Below, in pieces: positions 53,693-61,775 of a DNA stretch of 64,000 nucleotides. A program made the translations under genes and the position numbers. The stretch's first letter is position 1. The number at the start of each line of letters is the position of its first letter. The notes under the pieces were generated by a model that made no database searches, was not told the origin of the DNA, and saw only the letters and a list, made by a program, of their open reading frames with translations. Location: NCBI GenBank assembly GCA_944376715.1, contig CALWDO010000004.1:42364-106363 (forward strand), read 5' to 3'. Origin of the DNA: an uncultured Lachnoclostridium sp. Lineage in GTDB: Bacteria; Bacillota; Clostridia; Lachnospirales; Lachnospiraceae.

Positions 53693-54826
53693 ATGAAGAA
53701 AACAAAAACCTCAATCATTTCCATTCTGCTGATCCTGATGCTGGCGGTTTCCGCTCTTCCGGGCTGTTCAGCAGACAACTTTTCAGATACTGCCGCTCCT
53801 CCAAGTATGGATGTTCCGGCAGCGTCCACGGATACAGCTTCCGGCGGTACAGATCCTCTCCGCGTCTATTTCCTGGATGTAGGGCAGGGGGACTGCACCA
53901 TACTGACCCAGGGAGACTCCGCTATGCTGATCGATGCGGGCGAGAATGATAAAGGGACCACAGTCCAGTCTTATCTGGAATACCTGGGAATCGACAGCCT
54001 GGATTATGCAGTGCTGACCCACCCGGACTCAGACCATATCGGCGGCGCGGATGTGGTCCTCTACAAGTTCGACTGCGATACCATTCTGATGCCGGATGTC
54101 AGGACCGATACACGGACTTACGATGATGTCATACAGGCAATGAACGCCAAAGGGGAAACTGCCGTCCATCCTTCTCCCGGAGATATTTATGAATTTGGAG
54201 ACGCCGCTTTCACCGTGCTGGCGCCTGTGCAGTCCTATGACGATAACAATAACAATTCCATCGTTCTCCGTCTGGATTACGGAGATAATTCCTTTCTGTT
54301 TACCGGCGACGCGGAAAGCCAGGCTGAAGCAGATATTCTTGCTTCCGGCGCGGATGTGGAGGCAGACGTACTCAAAGTAGGCCATCACGGCAGCAGCACT
54401 TCCACCAGCGATGAATTTCTGGCTGCAGTGTCCCCGGAATATGCGGTAATCAGCTGCGGTGAAGGCAACTCCTACGGACATCCCCACGCAGAGACGCTGA
54501 ACAAACTCCGCCAGAACGGGATCACTGTATACCGGACCGACGAACAGGGAACCATCGTCGCGGAATCCGACGGCCGGGAAATCACCTGGAGCAGTTCACC
54601 GTCCGACACCTGGCAGTCCGGAGAACCTTCCGGATCGGATACCGCCGCTCCTCCCTCCCAGAATCAGGGGGTGACATATGTATTAAATACCAACACCATG
54701 AAATTTCACCTTCCTGACTGCAGCAGCGCCGACGATATCGCAGCCGAGAACCGCAAAACCACAGATCAGACACGGGAGGAATTGATTGCGGAAGGCTATG
54801 AGCCCTGCGGAAGATGCAATCCATAA
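53693..54826 (+). CDS. ComEC-like MBL-fold lipoprotein with C-terminal Cys-rich tail
   Basis: A 377-residue lipoprotein. Signal peptide and lipobox ALPGCSAD (Cys near 25) with ATG at 53693; a Ser/Thr linker to 55; MBL domain LRVYFLDVGQGDCTILTQGD, LTHPDSDHIGGAD, NSIVLRLDYGDNSFLFTGDA and VGHHGSSTSTSDEFL; then a linker and a domain VTYVLNTNTMKFHLPDCSSA with EPCGRCNP at the end, an Ada-like metal-binding motif. Such tails occur in nuclease-like proteins. A secreted DNA-acting enzyme is possible; substrate unknown. Confidence 0.88.
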   Translation: MKKTKTSIISILLILMLAVSALPGCSADNFSDTAAPPSMDVPAASTDTASGGTDPLRVYFLDVGQGDCTILTQGDSAMLIDAGENDKGTTVQSYLEYLGIDSLDYAVLTHPDSDHIGGADVVLYKFDCDTILMPDVRTDTRTYDDVIQAMNAKGETAVHPSPGDIYEFGDAAFTVLAPVQSYDDNNNNSIVLRLDYGDNSFLFTGDAESQAEADILASGADVEADVLKVGHHGSSTSTSDEFLAAVSPEYAVISCGEGNSYGHPHAETLNKLRQNGITVYRTDEQGTIVAESDGREITWSSSPSDTWQSGEPSGSDTAAPPSQNQGVTYVLNTNTMKFHLPDCSSADDIAAENRKTTDQTREELIAEGYEPCGRCNP

Positions 54827-54899
54827 AAAATAATTTGCCTTTCTTGAAATTTATCCCTATAATAAGGGCATAGTAATTTATTCAAAGGAGATATATACC

Positions 54900-55610
54900 A
54901 TGGACGAAAAACTGACTATGGACGATCTTTCAGAGGAACTGGAAGCGTCCTACAAAGCTGCGGAAGAAGCAGGCACCGACGGCGCAGAAGATCTGGATCC
55001 CACCTGGGCAACCCTGAAGCAATATCTGGATGAAAAAACGGAACTGACCGTCAAGATCGGCGGAGTCGTAAATTCCGGTGTTGTAGCATATGTAGAAGGC
55101 GTACGCGGATTTATCCCCGCGTCCCGTCTCTCTCTGGAACATGTGGAGGATCTGAACGAATGGCTTGGAAAGAAGATTAAAGTACGTGTCATCACCGCTG
55201 ACCCTGAGAAAAAGAAACTGGTGCTTTCTGCAAGAGAGATTCTGAGAGAAGAACGCGATGCAAAACGCAAAGAAGAATTTGACAAGATCCAGGTAGGCGA
55301 TGTTCTGGAGGGAACCGTCGAGACCCTGAAAGACTACGGCGCATTTATCCGTCTTTCCAACGGATTGTCCGGTCTGGTACACGTATCCCAGATCTCGGAC
55401 AAGAGAATCCCAACCCCCGCAAAAGTATTGAATGTTGGAGATCCTGTAACGGTAAAAGTCATCGCCATCAAAGACGGCAAACTGTCCCTGAGCATGAAGG
55501 CGCTTCTTCACAAAGAAGAGGAAGCGGAAGAGAAAACAGATTACAAAATGCCCAAGAGTGAAAAAATCTCCACAAACCTGGGCTCTCTGCTCTCCAAACT
55601 GAATCTGTAA
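54900..55610 (+). CDS. S1 RNA-binding domain protein (two S1 domains)
   Basis: A 236-residue cytosolic protein with an acidic N-terminus (1-45) and two S1 domains: about 48-113 (GVVNSGVVAYVEGVRGFIPA, KKKLVLSAREI) and about 138-206 (VGDVLEGTVETLKDYGAFI, GLVHVSQISDKRI, LSLSMKALL). It resembles a short relative of ribosomal protein S1 and may bind mRNA during translation. AAAGGAG precedes the ATG. Monocistronic, with a strong terminator. Confidence 0.92.
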   Translation: MDEKLTMDDLSEELEASYKAAEEAGTDGAEDLDPTWATLKQYLDEKTELTVKIGGVVNSGVVAYVEGVRGFIPASRLSLEHVEDLNEWLGKKIKVRVITADPEKKKLVLSAREILREERDAKRKEEFDKIQVGDVLEGTVETLKDYGAFIRLSNGLSGLVHVSQISDKRIPTPAKVLNVGDPVTVKVIAIKDGKLSLSMKALLHKEEEAEEKTDYKMPKSEKISTNLGSLLSKLNL

Positions 55611-55628
55611 AAACGTCAAGATATAAGT

Positions 55629-55668
55629 ACGCCGTCATACAGCCATGTAATACACTGTATGGCGGCGT
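55629..55668. terminator. Terminator after the S1-domain gene
   Basis: A 14-bp stem ACGCCGTCATACAG/CTGTATGGCGGCGT with G-T pairing and a 12-base loop, followed by CATTTTA. It also lies at the end of the convergent MATE gene. Confidence 0.8.
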
Positions 55669-55672
55669 CATT

Positions 55673-57040
55673 TTATGCCTGTTTTTTTAGTGCCGCAAGG
55701 GCTTTTCCAAACTGATGTCTGAACAGGCAGGCAGTAAAAGTAACAGCCAGGAAATCCGCGATCGGTTCTGCCAGATACACACCCGTCACCGGATCAGACA
55801 CCACATGCGGCACCAGGAAAATCAACGGCAGCAGCAGAATAAATTTTCTCATGACCGCCACCAAAATAGAGGCTTTCGCATTGCCAATGGAGATAAAAGT
55901 CATCTGGCACGCCATCTGGATACCAAAGATGCACATGGCAGCCATGTAAATCCTGATTGCCCATGCCGTATAGGATACCAGTTCCGCGTCTGAAGAAAAG
56001 ATTCTTGCAAATCCCTGCGGGAAAAGCATCACAAGCCCCCACAGCAGAAACGAATAGATCAGACTTGCCTTCAGCAGAAGGAAAAAAGTCTTTTTTACCC
56101 GGTCCACATTTTTCGCGCCAAAATTATAGCTGGAGATAGGCTGCGCTCCCTGTCCCAGACCTTGAAGAGGGAGCATGGAGAACTGCATGGCACTGGACAG
56201 GATCGTCATAGCGCCTACCGCAATATCTCCTCCGTATTTCAGCAACGACGCATTGAAGCAAACCATAATCACGCTCTCACTGGACTGCATGATAAAAGGA
56301 GACAGCCCCAGCGCCAGACACGGAAATATGATCTTCGGTTTTAAACGCATGTATTTCCGGCGGATTTTCAGGATCGTTCGTTTTCCGTTCAGGAAGGCCA
56401 GCACCCATACCGTAGACACTGCCTGGGACAAGATCGTAGCCAGAGCCGCTCCCTGTACTCCCATACCAAATCCATAGATGAACACCGGATCCAGGATAAT
56501 ATTGCAGACGGCGCCAATCAGCACGCTCAGCATTCCCGTCTTGGCAAACCCCTGAGCACTGATAAATGCATTCATTCCCAGCGTCAGCTGCACAAATATC
56601 GTCCCTACCGCATAGATATTCATATAAGCGGTAGCATATCCGATCGTATTTTCACTGGCGCCGAAGAGCATAAGGAAATCTCTGTTAAAAAGCAGAAGAA
56701 TTACCGTAAGAATCAATGAAATCACGATCTGCACGACAAAGCTGTTGCCCAGAATCTCTTCCGCCGCATCATTATCGCCTTTCCCCATAGCCATAGAAGC
56801 CCTGGGCGCGCTTCCGTTGCTGACCAGCGCCGCAAAAGCAGACACTATTACAATCACCGGCATACATACGCCTACGCCGGTCAATGCCAAAGCGCCGTCG
56901 CCGGCCATATGTCCGATATAAATTCTGTCTACCAGATTATACAGAAGATTAATTACCTGCGCCACGATCGCCGGCAGCGCCAGTTTCCATAAGAGCTTTC
57001 CTATAGGTTCTGTTCCTAAAAAATCATTATTCTGTTCCAT
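55673..57040 (-). CDS. MATE-family efflux transporter (MarR-linked)
   Basis: A 455-residue, twelve-helix Na+ or H+ antiporter of the MATE family, exporting drugs or metabolites. Opening PIGKLLWKLALPAIVAQVIN and LLYNLVDRIYIGHMAGDGAL, and mid-protein GLGQGAQPISSYNFGAKN, are typical of the DinF/NorM-like group. ATG at 57040 follows GGGAGAG. It overlaps the marR gene by 14 bases, so the pump is coupled to its likely repressor. The substrate is not predictable. Confidence 0.93.
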   Translation of the reverse strand: MEQNNDFLGTEPIGKLLWKLALPAIVAQVINLLYNLVDRIYIGHMAGDGALALTGVGVCMPVIVIVSAFAALVSNGSAPRASMAMGKGDNDAAEEILGNSFVVQIVISLILTVILLLFNRDFLMLFGASENTIGYATAYMNIYAVGTIFVQLTLGMNAFISAQGFAKTGMLSVLIGAVCNIILDPVFIYGFGMGVQGAALATILSQAVSTVWVLAFLNGKRTILKIRRKYMRLKPKIIFPCLALGLSPFIMQSSESVIMVCFNASLLKYGGDIAVGAMTILSSAMQFSMLPLQGLGQGAQPISSYNFGAKNVDRVKKTFFLLLKASLIYSFLLWGLVMLFPQGFARIFSSDAELVSYTAWAIRIYMAAMCIFGIQMACQMTFISIGNAKASILVAVMRKFILLLPLIFLVPHVVSDPVTGVYLAEPIADFLAVTFTACLFRHQFGKALAALKKQA

Positions 57041-57482
57041 GTGTTTCACTCTCCCACTTTCGCCTGATATTTTCCGCAATCTGAAGCGTCAGCCTCAGAT
57101 ATTGCTGTCTCTCTTCCTCTGTCATGCCTTCAAACAACAGATCAAAAAAGCGTGTCTGCGCATCCAGGATCTGAGCCATAGCTTTCTCCGCATCCGGAAG
57201 CAGTTCCAGATGAATCTTTCTTCTGTCCTGTTCATCTGTCTTTCTTCCGACAAAGCCCTTCTGTATCAACAATTCTACCGCCTGAGACACGTTCGCTTTC
57301 GGAAGCATCCGGTAATTCACAATATCACTGGCTGTATCCATTCCGGGATTATTCTTCAAAAACGCCAGAATGTCCACCTCCAATTGTGTCATTCCATACT
57401 GTATCCGAATTTTTTCAAACATTTTTTCATAAAGTTTTCCGGCTGCCCTGGATTTTAATAAAATATCCAAAATAAACTGCAT
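57027..57482 (-). CDS. MarR-family transcriptional regulator
   Basis: A 151-residue winged-helix regulator. It shows YGMTQLEVDILAFLKNNPGM (helix 2-3), LPKANVSQAVELLIQKGFV (recognition helix) and RKTDEQDRRKIHLELLPDAE (wing), with dimer helices at the ends. It likely controls itself, the MATE pump and perhaps the divergent alanine symporter. The leader has the perfect palindrome GTTTATAAAC. Confidence 0.93.
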   Translation of the reverse strand: MQFILDILLKSRAAGKLYEKMFEKIRIQYGMTQLEVDILAFLKNNPGMDTASDIVNYRMLPKANVSQAVELLIQKGFVGRKTDEQDRRKIHLELLPDAEKAMAQILDAQTRFFDLLFEGMTEEERQQYLRLTLQIAENIRRKWESETHGTE

Positions 57483-57498
57483 CCCTCACCATCCGTTC

Positions 57499-57508
57499 GT
57501 TTATAAAC
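57499..57508. promoter_or_regulatory. Palindrome in the marR leader
   Basis: GTTTATAAAC is a 10-base perfect palindrome 17 bases downstream of the marR -10 element, a possible MarR operator. Confidence 0.45.
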
Positions 57509-57524
57509 TGTTTATTTCTGAACT

Positions 57525-57553
57525 ATTATAATTCTCCAAAAAGTATTTGTCAA
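57525..57553 (-). promoter_or_regulatory. marR-MATE promoter
   Basis: On the minus strand consensus TTGACA (57548-57553), 17 bases, TATAAT (57525-57530). Its -35 element shares five of six bases with the -35 of the divergent promoter. Confidence 0.85.
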
Positions 57554-57575
57554 CTAAGGCATAGTATGTTATAGT
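57547..57575 (+). promoter_or_regulatory. Alanine symporter promoter
   Basis: On the plus strand TTGTCA (57547-57552), 17 bases, TATAGT (57570-57575). It faces away from the marR promoter and overlaps it at the -35 element. Confidence 0.75.
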
Positions 57576-57628
57576 AGTACAGCTGTCCGGCTCAAACGGA
57601 CACTTATGATACATAGGAGGAATGAAAC

Positions 57629-58996
57629 ATGGATACACTTTTGACAATGGTGGATTCTGCCAACGATGTACTCTGGAACGTAGTGCTGATCGTCCTTTTA
57701 TGCGGCACCGGTATCTATTACACGATCCGGTTGAGATTCATCCAGGTCAGGAAATTTGGCGAAGGTTTTCGACAGGTATTCGGAAATCTCAGCTTAAAAG
57801 GAGAGAAAAAAGGAAAAGGAGAGATGACCTCTTTCCAGTCTGTGGCGACCGCCATCGCCGCGCAGGTCGGCACGGGCAATCTGGCTGGAGCCGCCACGGC
57901 GCTGGTAGGCGGAGGCCCGGGCGCCATCTTCTGGATGTGGCTCAGCGCGTTCTTCGGTATGGCAACCATTTATGCCGAAGCCACGCTGGCCCAGAACTTC
58001 CGCACCGTAGAGCACGGAGAAGTCACCGGAGGCCCTGTCTACTATATTCAGGCTGCTTTCAAAGGACGGTTCGGAAAAATACTCGCGGCGGTCTTTGCTG
58101 TTTTCATTATACTGGCGCTGGGATTCATGGGAAATATGGTGCAATCCAATTCCATCGGAACTGCTTTCTCTGAAGTATTTACTGCCAGAAATATCAATAT
58201 TCCACCGGTGGCTGTAGGCATTGTCCTCGCCGTCATCGCGGCGTTTATCTTTCTTGGCGGCACAAACCGTCTGGCGGCTGTTGTGGAAAAACTGGTTCCG
58301 CTTATGGCAGGCGTCTATATTGTCGGCAGTCTGATCGTTATCATCAGTAATATCACAGTGCTTCCGGAAGCTTTCCGTATGATCTTTGTGGGCGCTTTTC
58401 AGCCGTCCGCCATCGTAGGAGGCGCTGCCGGCATCACTGTCCGTCACGCGATCCGTTACGGAGTGGCACGCGGACTTTTCTCCAATGAAGCCGGTATGGG
58501 ATCCACACCCCACGCCCATGCCCGCGCTACTGTAGAAAATCCCCACAAACAGGGATTGGCTGCCATGATCAGCGTCTTCATCGATACCTTTATTGTGCTG
58601 AATCTGACCGTCTTCTCCATCCTGACCACCGGAGTACTCTCCAGCGGAAAGGACGGCACTGCCCTGACCCAGTACGCGTTCACCACTGTCCTGGGCAGTT
58701 TCGGAGATATTTTCATCGCCGTCTGCCTGCTGTTCTTCGCATTTTCCACCATCCTGGGATGGCATTTCTTCGCGGAGATCAATGTAAAGTACCTGTTCGG
58801 ACCGAAGGCGACCAAATTCTATTCCCTGCTGGTGGTACTGTTCATCATTGTAGGTTCCACGCTGAAAGTAGATCTCGTATGGTCTCTGGCCGATTTCTTC
58901 AACGGACTCATGGTCATTCCAAACGCCCTTGCGCTGCTTGCGTTATCAGGACTGGTTGTCAAAATCCAGAAAAAATACAGCGGCAAAAAGAAATAA
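57629..58996 (+). CDS. Sodium:alanine (AGCS-family) symporter
   Basis: A 455-residue, eleven-helix amino acid:cation symporter. Marks: QSVATAIAAQVGTGNLAGAA (sodium site region), GGPGAIFWMWLSAFFGMAT, TGGPVYYIQAAF, RGLFSNEAGMGSTPHAHA and FAFSTILGWHFFAEINVKYLFG. The family imports alanine or glycine with Na+ or H+. AGGAGG lies 8 bases before the ATG. Confidence 0.95.
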   Translation: MDTLLTMVDSANDVLWNVVLIVLLCGTGIYYTIRLRFIQVRKFGEGFRQVFGNLSLKGEKKGKGEMTSFQSVATAIAAQVGTGNLAGAATALVGGGPGAIFWMWLSAFFGMATIYAEATLAQNFRTVEHGEVTGGPVYYIQAAFKGRFGKILAAVFAVFIILALGFMGNMVQSNSIGTAFSEVFTARNINIPPVAVGIVLAVIAAFIFLGGTNRLAAVVEKLVPLMAGVYIVGSLIVIISNITVLPEAFRMIFVGAFQPSAIVGGAAGITVRHAIRYGVARGLFSNEAGMGSTPHAHARATVENPHKQGLAAMISVFIDTFIVLNLTVFSILTTGVLSSGKDGTALTQYAFTTVLGSFGDIFIAVCLLFFAFSTILGWHFFAEINVKYLFGPKATKFYSLLVVLFIIVGSTLKVDLVWSLADFFNGLMVIPNALALLALSGLVVKIQKKYSGKKK

Positions 58997-59010
58997 TTTA
59001 TCACAAAAAA

Positions 59011-59046
59011 AACCGGAGAGACGGACTTCATGCCGTTTCTCCGGTT
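59011..59046. terminator. Bidirectional terminator between symporter and metQ
   Basis: A 14-bp stem AACCGGAGAGACGG/CCGTTTCTCCGGTT with one mismatch and an 8-base loop, flanked by A8 on one side and T6 on the other, between convergent genes. Confidence 0.92.
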
Positions 59047-59057
59047 TTTTATGCAAT

Positions 59058-59945
59058 TTAGTCTACCGGGATTACCGCTCCCTGATAAGTATCGTTGATA
59101 AAAGTTTTGATCTCATCAGATTTCAGTACATCTACCAGAGCCTTGATCGGATCGGAATTTTCATTTCCTGCCTTCACCGCGATTACATTCACATAAGTCT
59201 GGGACGCCTCGGAATCTGCGGATTCATAAGCCAGAGAGTCCGTTGCCACAGAATATCCTGCCTGAAGCGCATAGTTGCCGTTCATAACCACAAAGGAAGT
59301 CTCCCCGATGACTCTCGGCACCTGAGCAGCTTCCAATTCCACGATCTCCACATTCATGGGGTTGTCTACAATATCCGTCACCGTAGCTTCCAGGCCCACG
59401 CCATCTTTCAGTGTGATGATGCCGTTATCCTGAAGAAGCAGAAGAGCTCTTGCTTCATTGGTCGTATCGTTGGGAACCGCGATTGTATCCCCTTCAGAAA
59501 GATCATCCAGGCTCGCTTTTGTACCCGGATAAATGCCAAACGGCTCATAGTGGATACCGCCTGCATTTACCAGATCCGTGCCCCTCTCTTCGTTGAATGC
59601 CTCCAGATACTGCAGATGCTGGAAATAGTTCGCGTCGAAATCGCCGCTGTCTACCACCAGGTTCGGCTGTACATAGTCGTCAAATACAGTAACCTGCAGA
59701 TCGTATCCCTGTTCTGCCAGAAGGGGTTTTGCCTGCTCCAGAATCTCTGCATGGGGTGTTGCGCTGGCAGCGACCGTGATCACCTGAAGATCTCCCGTTT
59801 CTTCTGCCGCATCTGACGCGGTCCCCTCGGCCGCCTCCTCCGTGGCGCTGTCCTGCGCCGGAGTCTCTGTACTGCTGCTTCCGCAGCCGGTCAGAGCGCC
59901 GAATGCCAGCGTACCTGTCAGCAATACTGCAACTAACTTTTTCAT
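59058..59945 (-). CDS. metQ: Methionine ABC transporter binding lipoprotein MetQ
   Basis: A 295-residue NlpA-family lipoprotein. Lipobox ALTGCGSS (Cys near 21), acidic linker, then VITVAASATPHAEILEQAKP, VFDDYVQPNLVVDSGDFDAN and YFQHLQYLEAFNEERG with the conserved features of D-/L-methionine-binding proteins. AGGAGG precedes the ATG. Last gene of metN-metI-metQ. Confidence 0.95.
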   Translation of the reverse strand: MKKLVAVLLTGTLAFGALTGCGSSSTETPAQDSATEEAAEGTASDAAEETGDLQVITVAASATPHAEILEQAKPLLAEQGYDLQVTVFDDYVQPNLVVDSGDFDANYFQHLQYLEAFNEERGTDLVNAGGIHYEPFGIYPGTKASLDDLSEGDTIAVPNDTTNEARALLLLQDNGIITLKDGVGLEATVTDIVDNPMNVEIVELEAAQVPRVIGETSFVVMNGNYALQAGYSVATDSLAYESADSEASQTYVNVIAVKAGNENSDPIKALVDVLKSDEIKTFINDTYQGAVIPVD

Positions 59946-59959
59946 AATCGTTTCCTCCT

Positions 59960-60619
59960 CTATTTTCTTTTATCTAAACGCGAGGCAATATACATGCCTA
60001 TCGTTTGGAACAACTGAACCAGTATGATCAGCAGAATCACCGTCACAAACATGATGTCCGTCTGATACCGATGGTATCCGTAGCGGACCGCGATATCGCC
60101 CAGACCGCCTCCTCCTACGGCTCCCGACATGGCGGAATAGCCAAGGATTGTGCCGATAGCGATGGTCGCTCCTGTGATCAGGGATGTCCTGGCTTCCACC
60201 AGCATCACTTTAACGATAATCCTTATATTGCTGGCTCCCATAGAACGGGCCGCCTCGATAACTCCGGCGTCTACTTCTTTCACGGACGATTCTACCATAC
60301 GGGCGATAAACGGGATTGCCGCAATAACCAGAGGTACAATCGTGGCCGTAGATCCGTAACTTTTACCTACCACTGCGCGGGTGAATGGAATCAATAAAAT
60401 CAAAAGGATCAGGAACGGAATACTTCGGACAATATTTGCGACCACATCCAGCACCTTATAAACCAGCGCATTGGGCGACAGGCCGTCCTTATCCGTAACT
60501 GCCAGAAGCACACCCATAGGCAGGCCAAATATATATCCCAAAACAGTAGATGCTATGGTCATGTAAAGAGTTTCCCCGATTCCTTTAATCAGCATATCTA
60601 TAATTTCCTGCGACCACAT
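59960..60619 (-). CDS. metI: Methionine ABC transporter permease MetI
   Basis: A 219-residue permease with five helices. The opening GIGETLYMTIASTVLGYIFG, NIVRSIPFLILLI and the EAA loop GVIEAARSMGASNIRIIVKV are family hallmarks, and GYSAMSGAVGGGGLGDIAVRYG is typical of MetI. GGGAGGTGGAG precedes the ATG; starts 3 bases after metN. Confidence 0.96.
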   Translation of the reverse strand: MWSQEIIDMLIKGIGETLYMTIASTVLGYIFGLPMGVLLAVTDKDGLSPNALVYKVLDVVANIVRSIPFLILLILLIPFTRAVVGKSYGSTATIVPLVIAAIPFIARMVESSVKEVDAGVIEAARSMGASNIRIIVKVMLVEARTSLITGATIAIGTILGYSAMSGAVGGGGLGDIAVRYGYHRYQTDIMFVTVILLIILVQLFQTIGMYIASRLDKRK

Positions 60620-60622
60620 TTG

Positions 60623-61645
60623 CTACTCCACCTCCCCGATCTCCAGTCCGCGTTCTTTCAGATGCGCTTTCATGGCGTCCACCTGCGTACTGTCTTTCAT
60701 AAATTGCAGGATCATCTCTCCTTTGGCGACGCCTCCCACATTCTTCGTATCTGCTTTTAAGATATTTACCGGCTCATGGAAAGTCAGGATCAGATTTGCG
60801 ATCACCGGCTCAAAGGCTGAATTGGCAGTAAACACAATACGGATTTTCTCCCCGCTCTTGATTACCGGCTGTACCGCTCTCTGCCCGTCTTCCACATCCG
60901 CTCCGGTATCTTTACGGATCAGTTCCTTCGCCACCTCTGACTTTGGATGGCTGAAAATATCGGATACCAGCCCTTCCTCCACCACTTCTCCTTCATTCAT
61001 GATCGCCACTCTGCGGCAGATCTCACGTACTACAGACATCTGATGAGTGATAATCACAATCGTAATGCCAAAACGGGTGTTGATATCTTTTAAAAGTTCC
61101 AGGATCGAATAGGTGGTCTGCGGATCCAGCGCGCTGGTCGCCTCGTCACAGAGCAGGATCTTGGGATCGGATGCCAGGGCCCGGGCGATAGCCACACGCT
61201 GTTTCTGCCCTCCGGACAGCTGCGCCGGATAGGCCGCCGCTTTATCCGTCAGCCCGACAATCTCCAGCAGCTCCATAGCCCGCGCATGCGCTTCCTTTTT
61301 CTTCTTTCCCTGAATATAAAGCGGGAAACACACATTCTCCAGCACCGATTTCTGCATCAGCAGATTGAAGTGCTGGAAAATCATGCCGATCTCTTCTCTC
61401 TGCTTTCTCAGTTCTTTCTCTGTATAATCACTCAGAGATTTTCCTTTAATCAGGACGCGTCCCTGGGTCGGAACCTCCAGGAAATTCATACAGCGTACCA
61501 GCGTGCTTTTTCCTGCGCCGGACATACCGATGATCCCGAAAATATCTCCTGCCTCAATGGACAGGTTCACATTCTTCAGCGCCTCCACCTTGCCGTCCTT
61601 GGACAGGTAGGATTTGCACAGATTTTCTACAACTATTTCAGACAT
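60623..61645 (-). CDS. metN: Methionine ABC transporter ATP-binding protein MetN
   Basis: A 340-residue ATPase. Walker A GMSGAGKSTLVR near 40, signature LSGGQKQRVAIARAL near 141, Walker B LLCDEATSALDP near 164; a C-terminal NIL domain (about 265-340) senses methionine. ATG at 61645 fits the family start, but the frame is open 39 codons further upstream (to 61762), which would add an odd N-terminal extension. No SAM riboswitch is seen in front of the operon. Confidence 0.93.
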   Translation of the reverse strand: MSEIVVENLCKSYLSKDGKVEALKNVNLSIEAGDIFGIIGMSGAGKSTLVRCMNFLEVPTQGRVLIKGKSLSDYTEKELRKQREEIGMIFQHFNLLMQKSVLENVCFPLYIQGKKKKEAHARAMELLEIVGLTDKAAAYPAQLSGGQKQRVAIARALASDPKILLCDEATSALDPQTTYSILELLKDINTRFGITIVIITHQMSVVREICRRVAIMNEGEVVEEGLVSDIFSHPKSEVAKELIRKDTGADVEDGQRAVQPVIKSGEKIRIVFTANSAFEPVIANLILTFHEPVNILKADTKNVGGVAKGEMILQFMKDSTQVDAMKAHLKERGLEIGEVE

Positions 61646-61712
61646 ATCCTCAGCCTTTCTGCTTCTTCGTTCAAACTCATGCACATACTGTACCACAGAT
61701 GCAGATTGCCAG

Positions 61713-61775
61713 TCAAGTTTCTCGCTCATCCAGCATCTTCTCAAATATCTCCAGCCGTTCATTTTCCGGGTTCAT
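61713..61775 (-). CDS. Possible 20-residue leader peptide between MATE and metN
   Basis: An ATG at 61775 overlaps the MATE stop (ATGA) and follows AAGGAG with good spacing. It encodes MNPENERLEIFEKMLDERET then stops. A one-base shift near its end would join it to the open frame running into metN. It may be a coupling peptide or the trace of a longer small gene broken by a frameshift. Confidence 0.35.
   Translation of the reverse strand: MNPENERLEIFEKMLDERET

Noticed and set aside
61646-61770. Region upstream of metN examined for a SAM riboswitch.
   Set aside because: No S-box conserved blocks or terminator found; the space is open frame.
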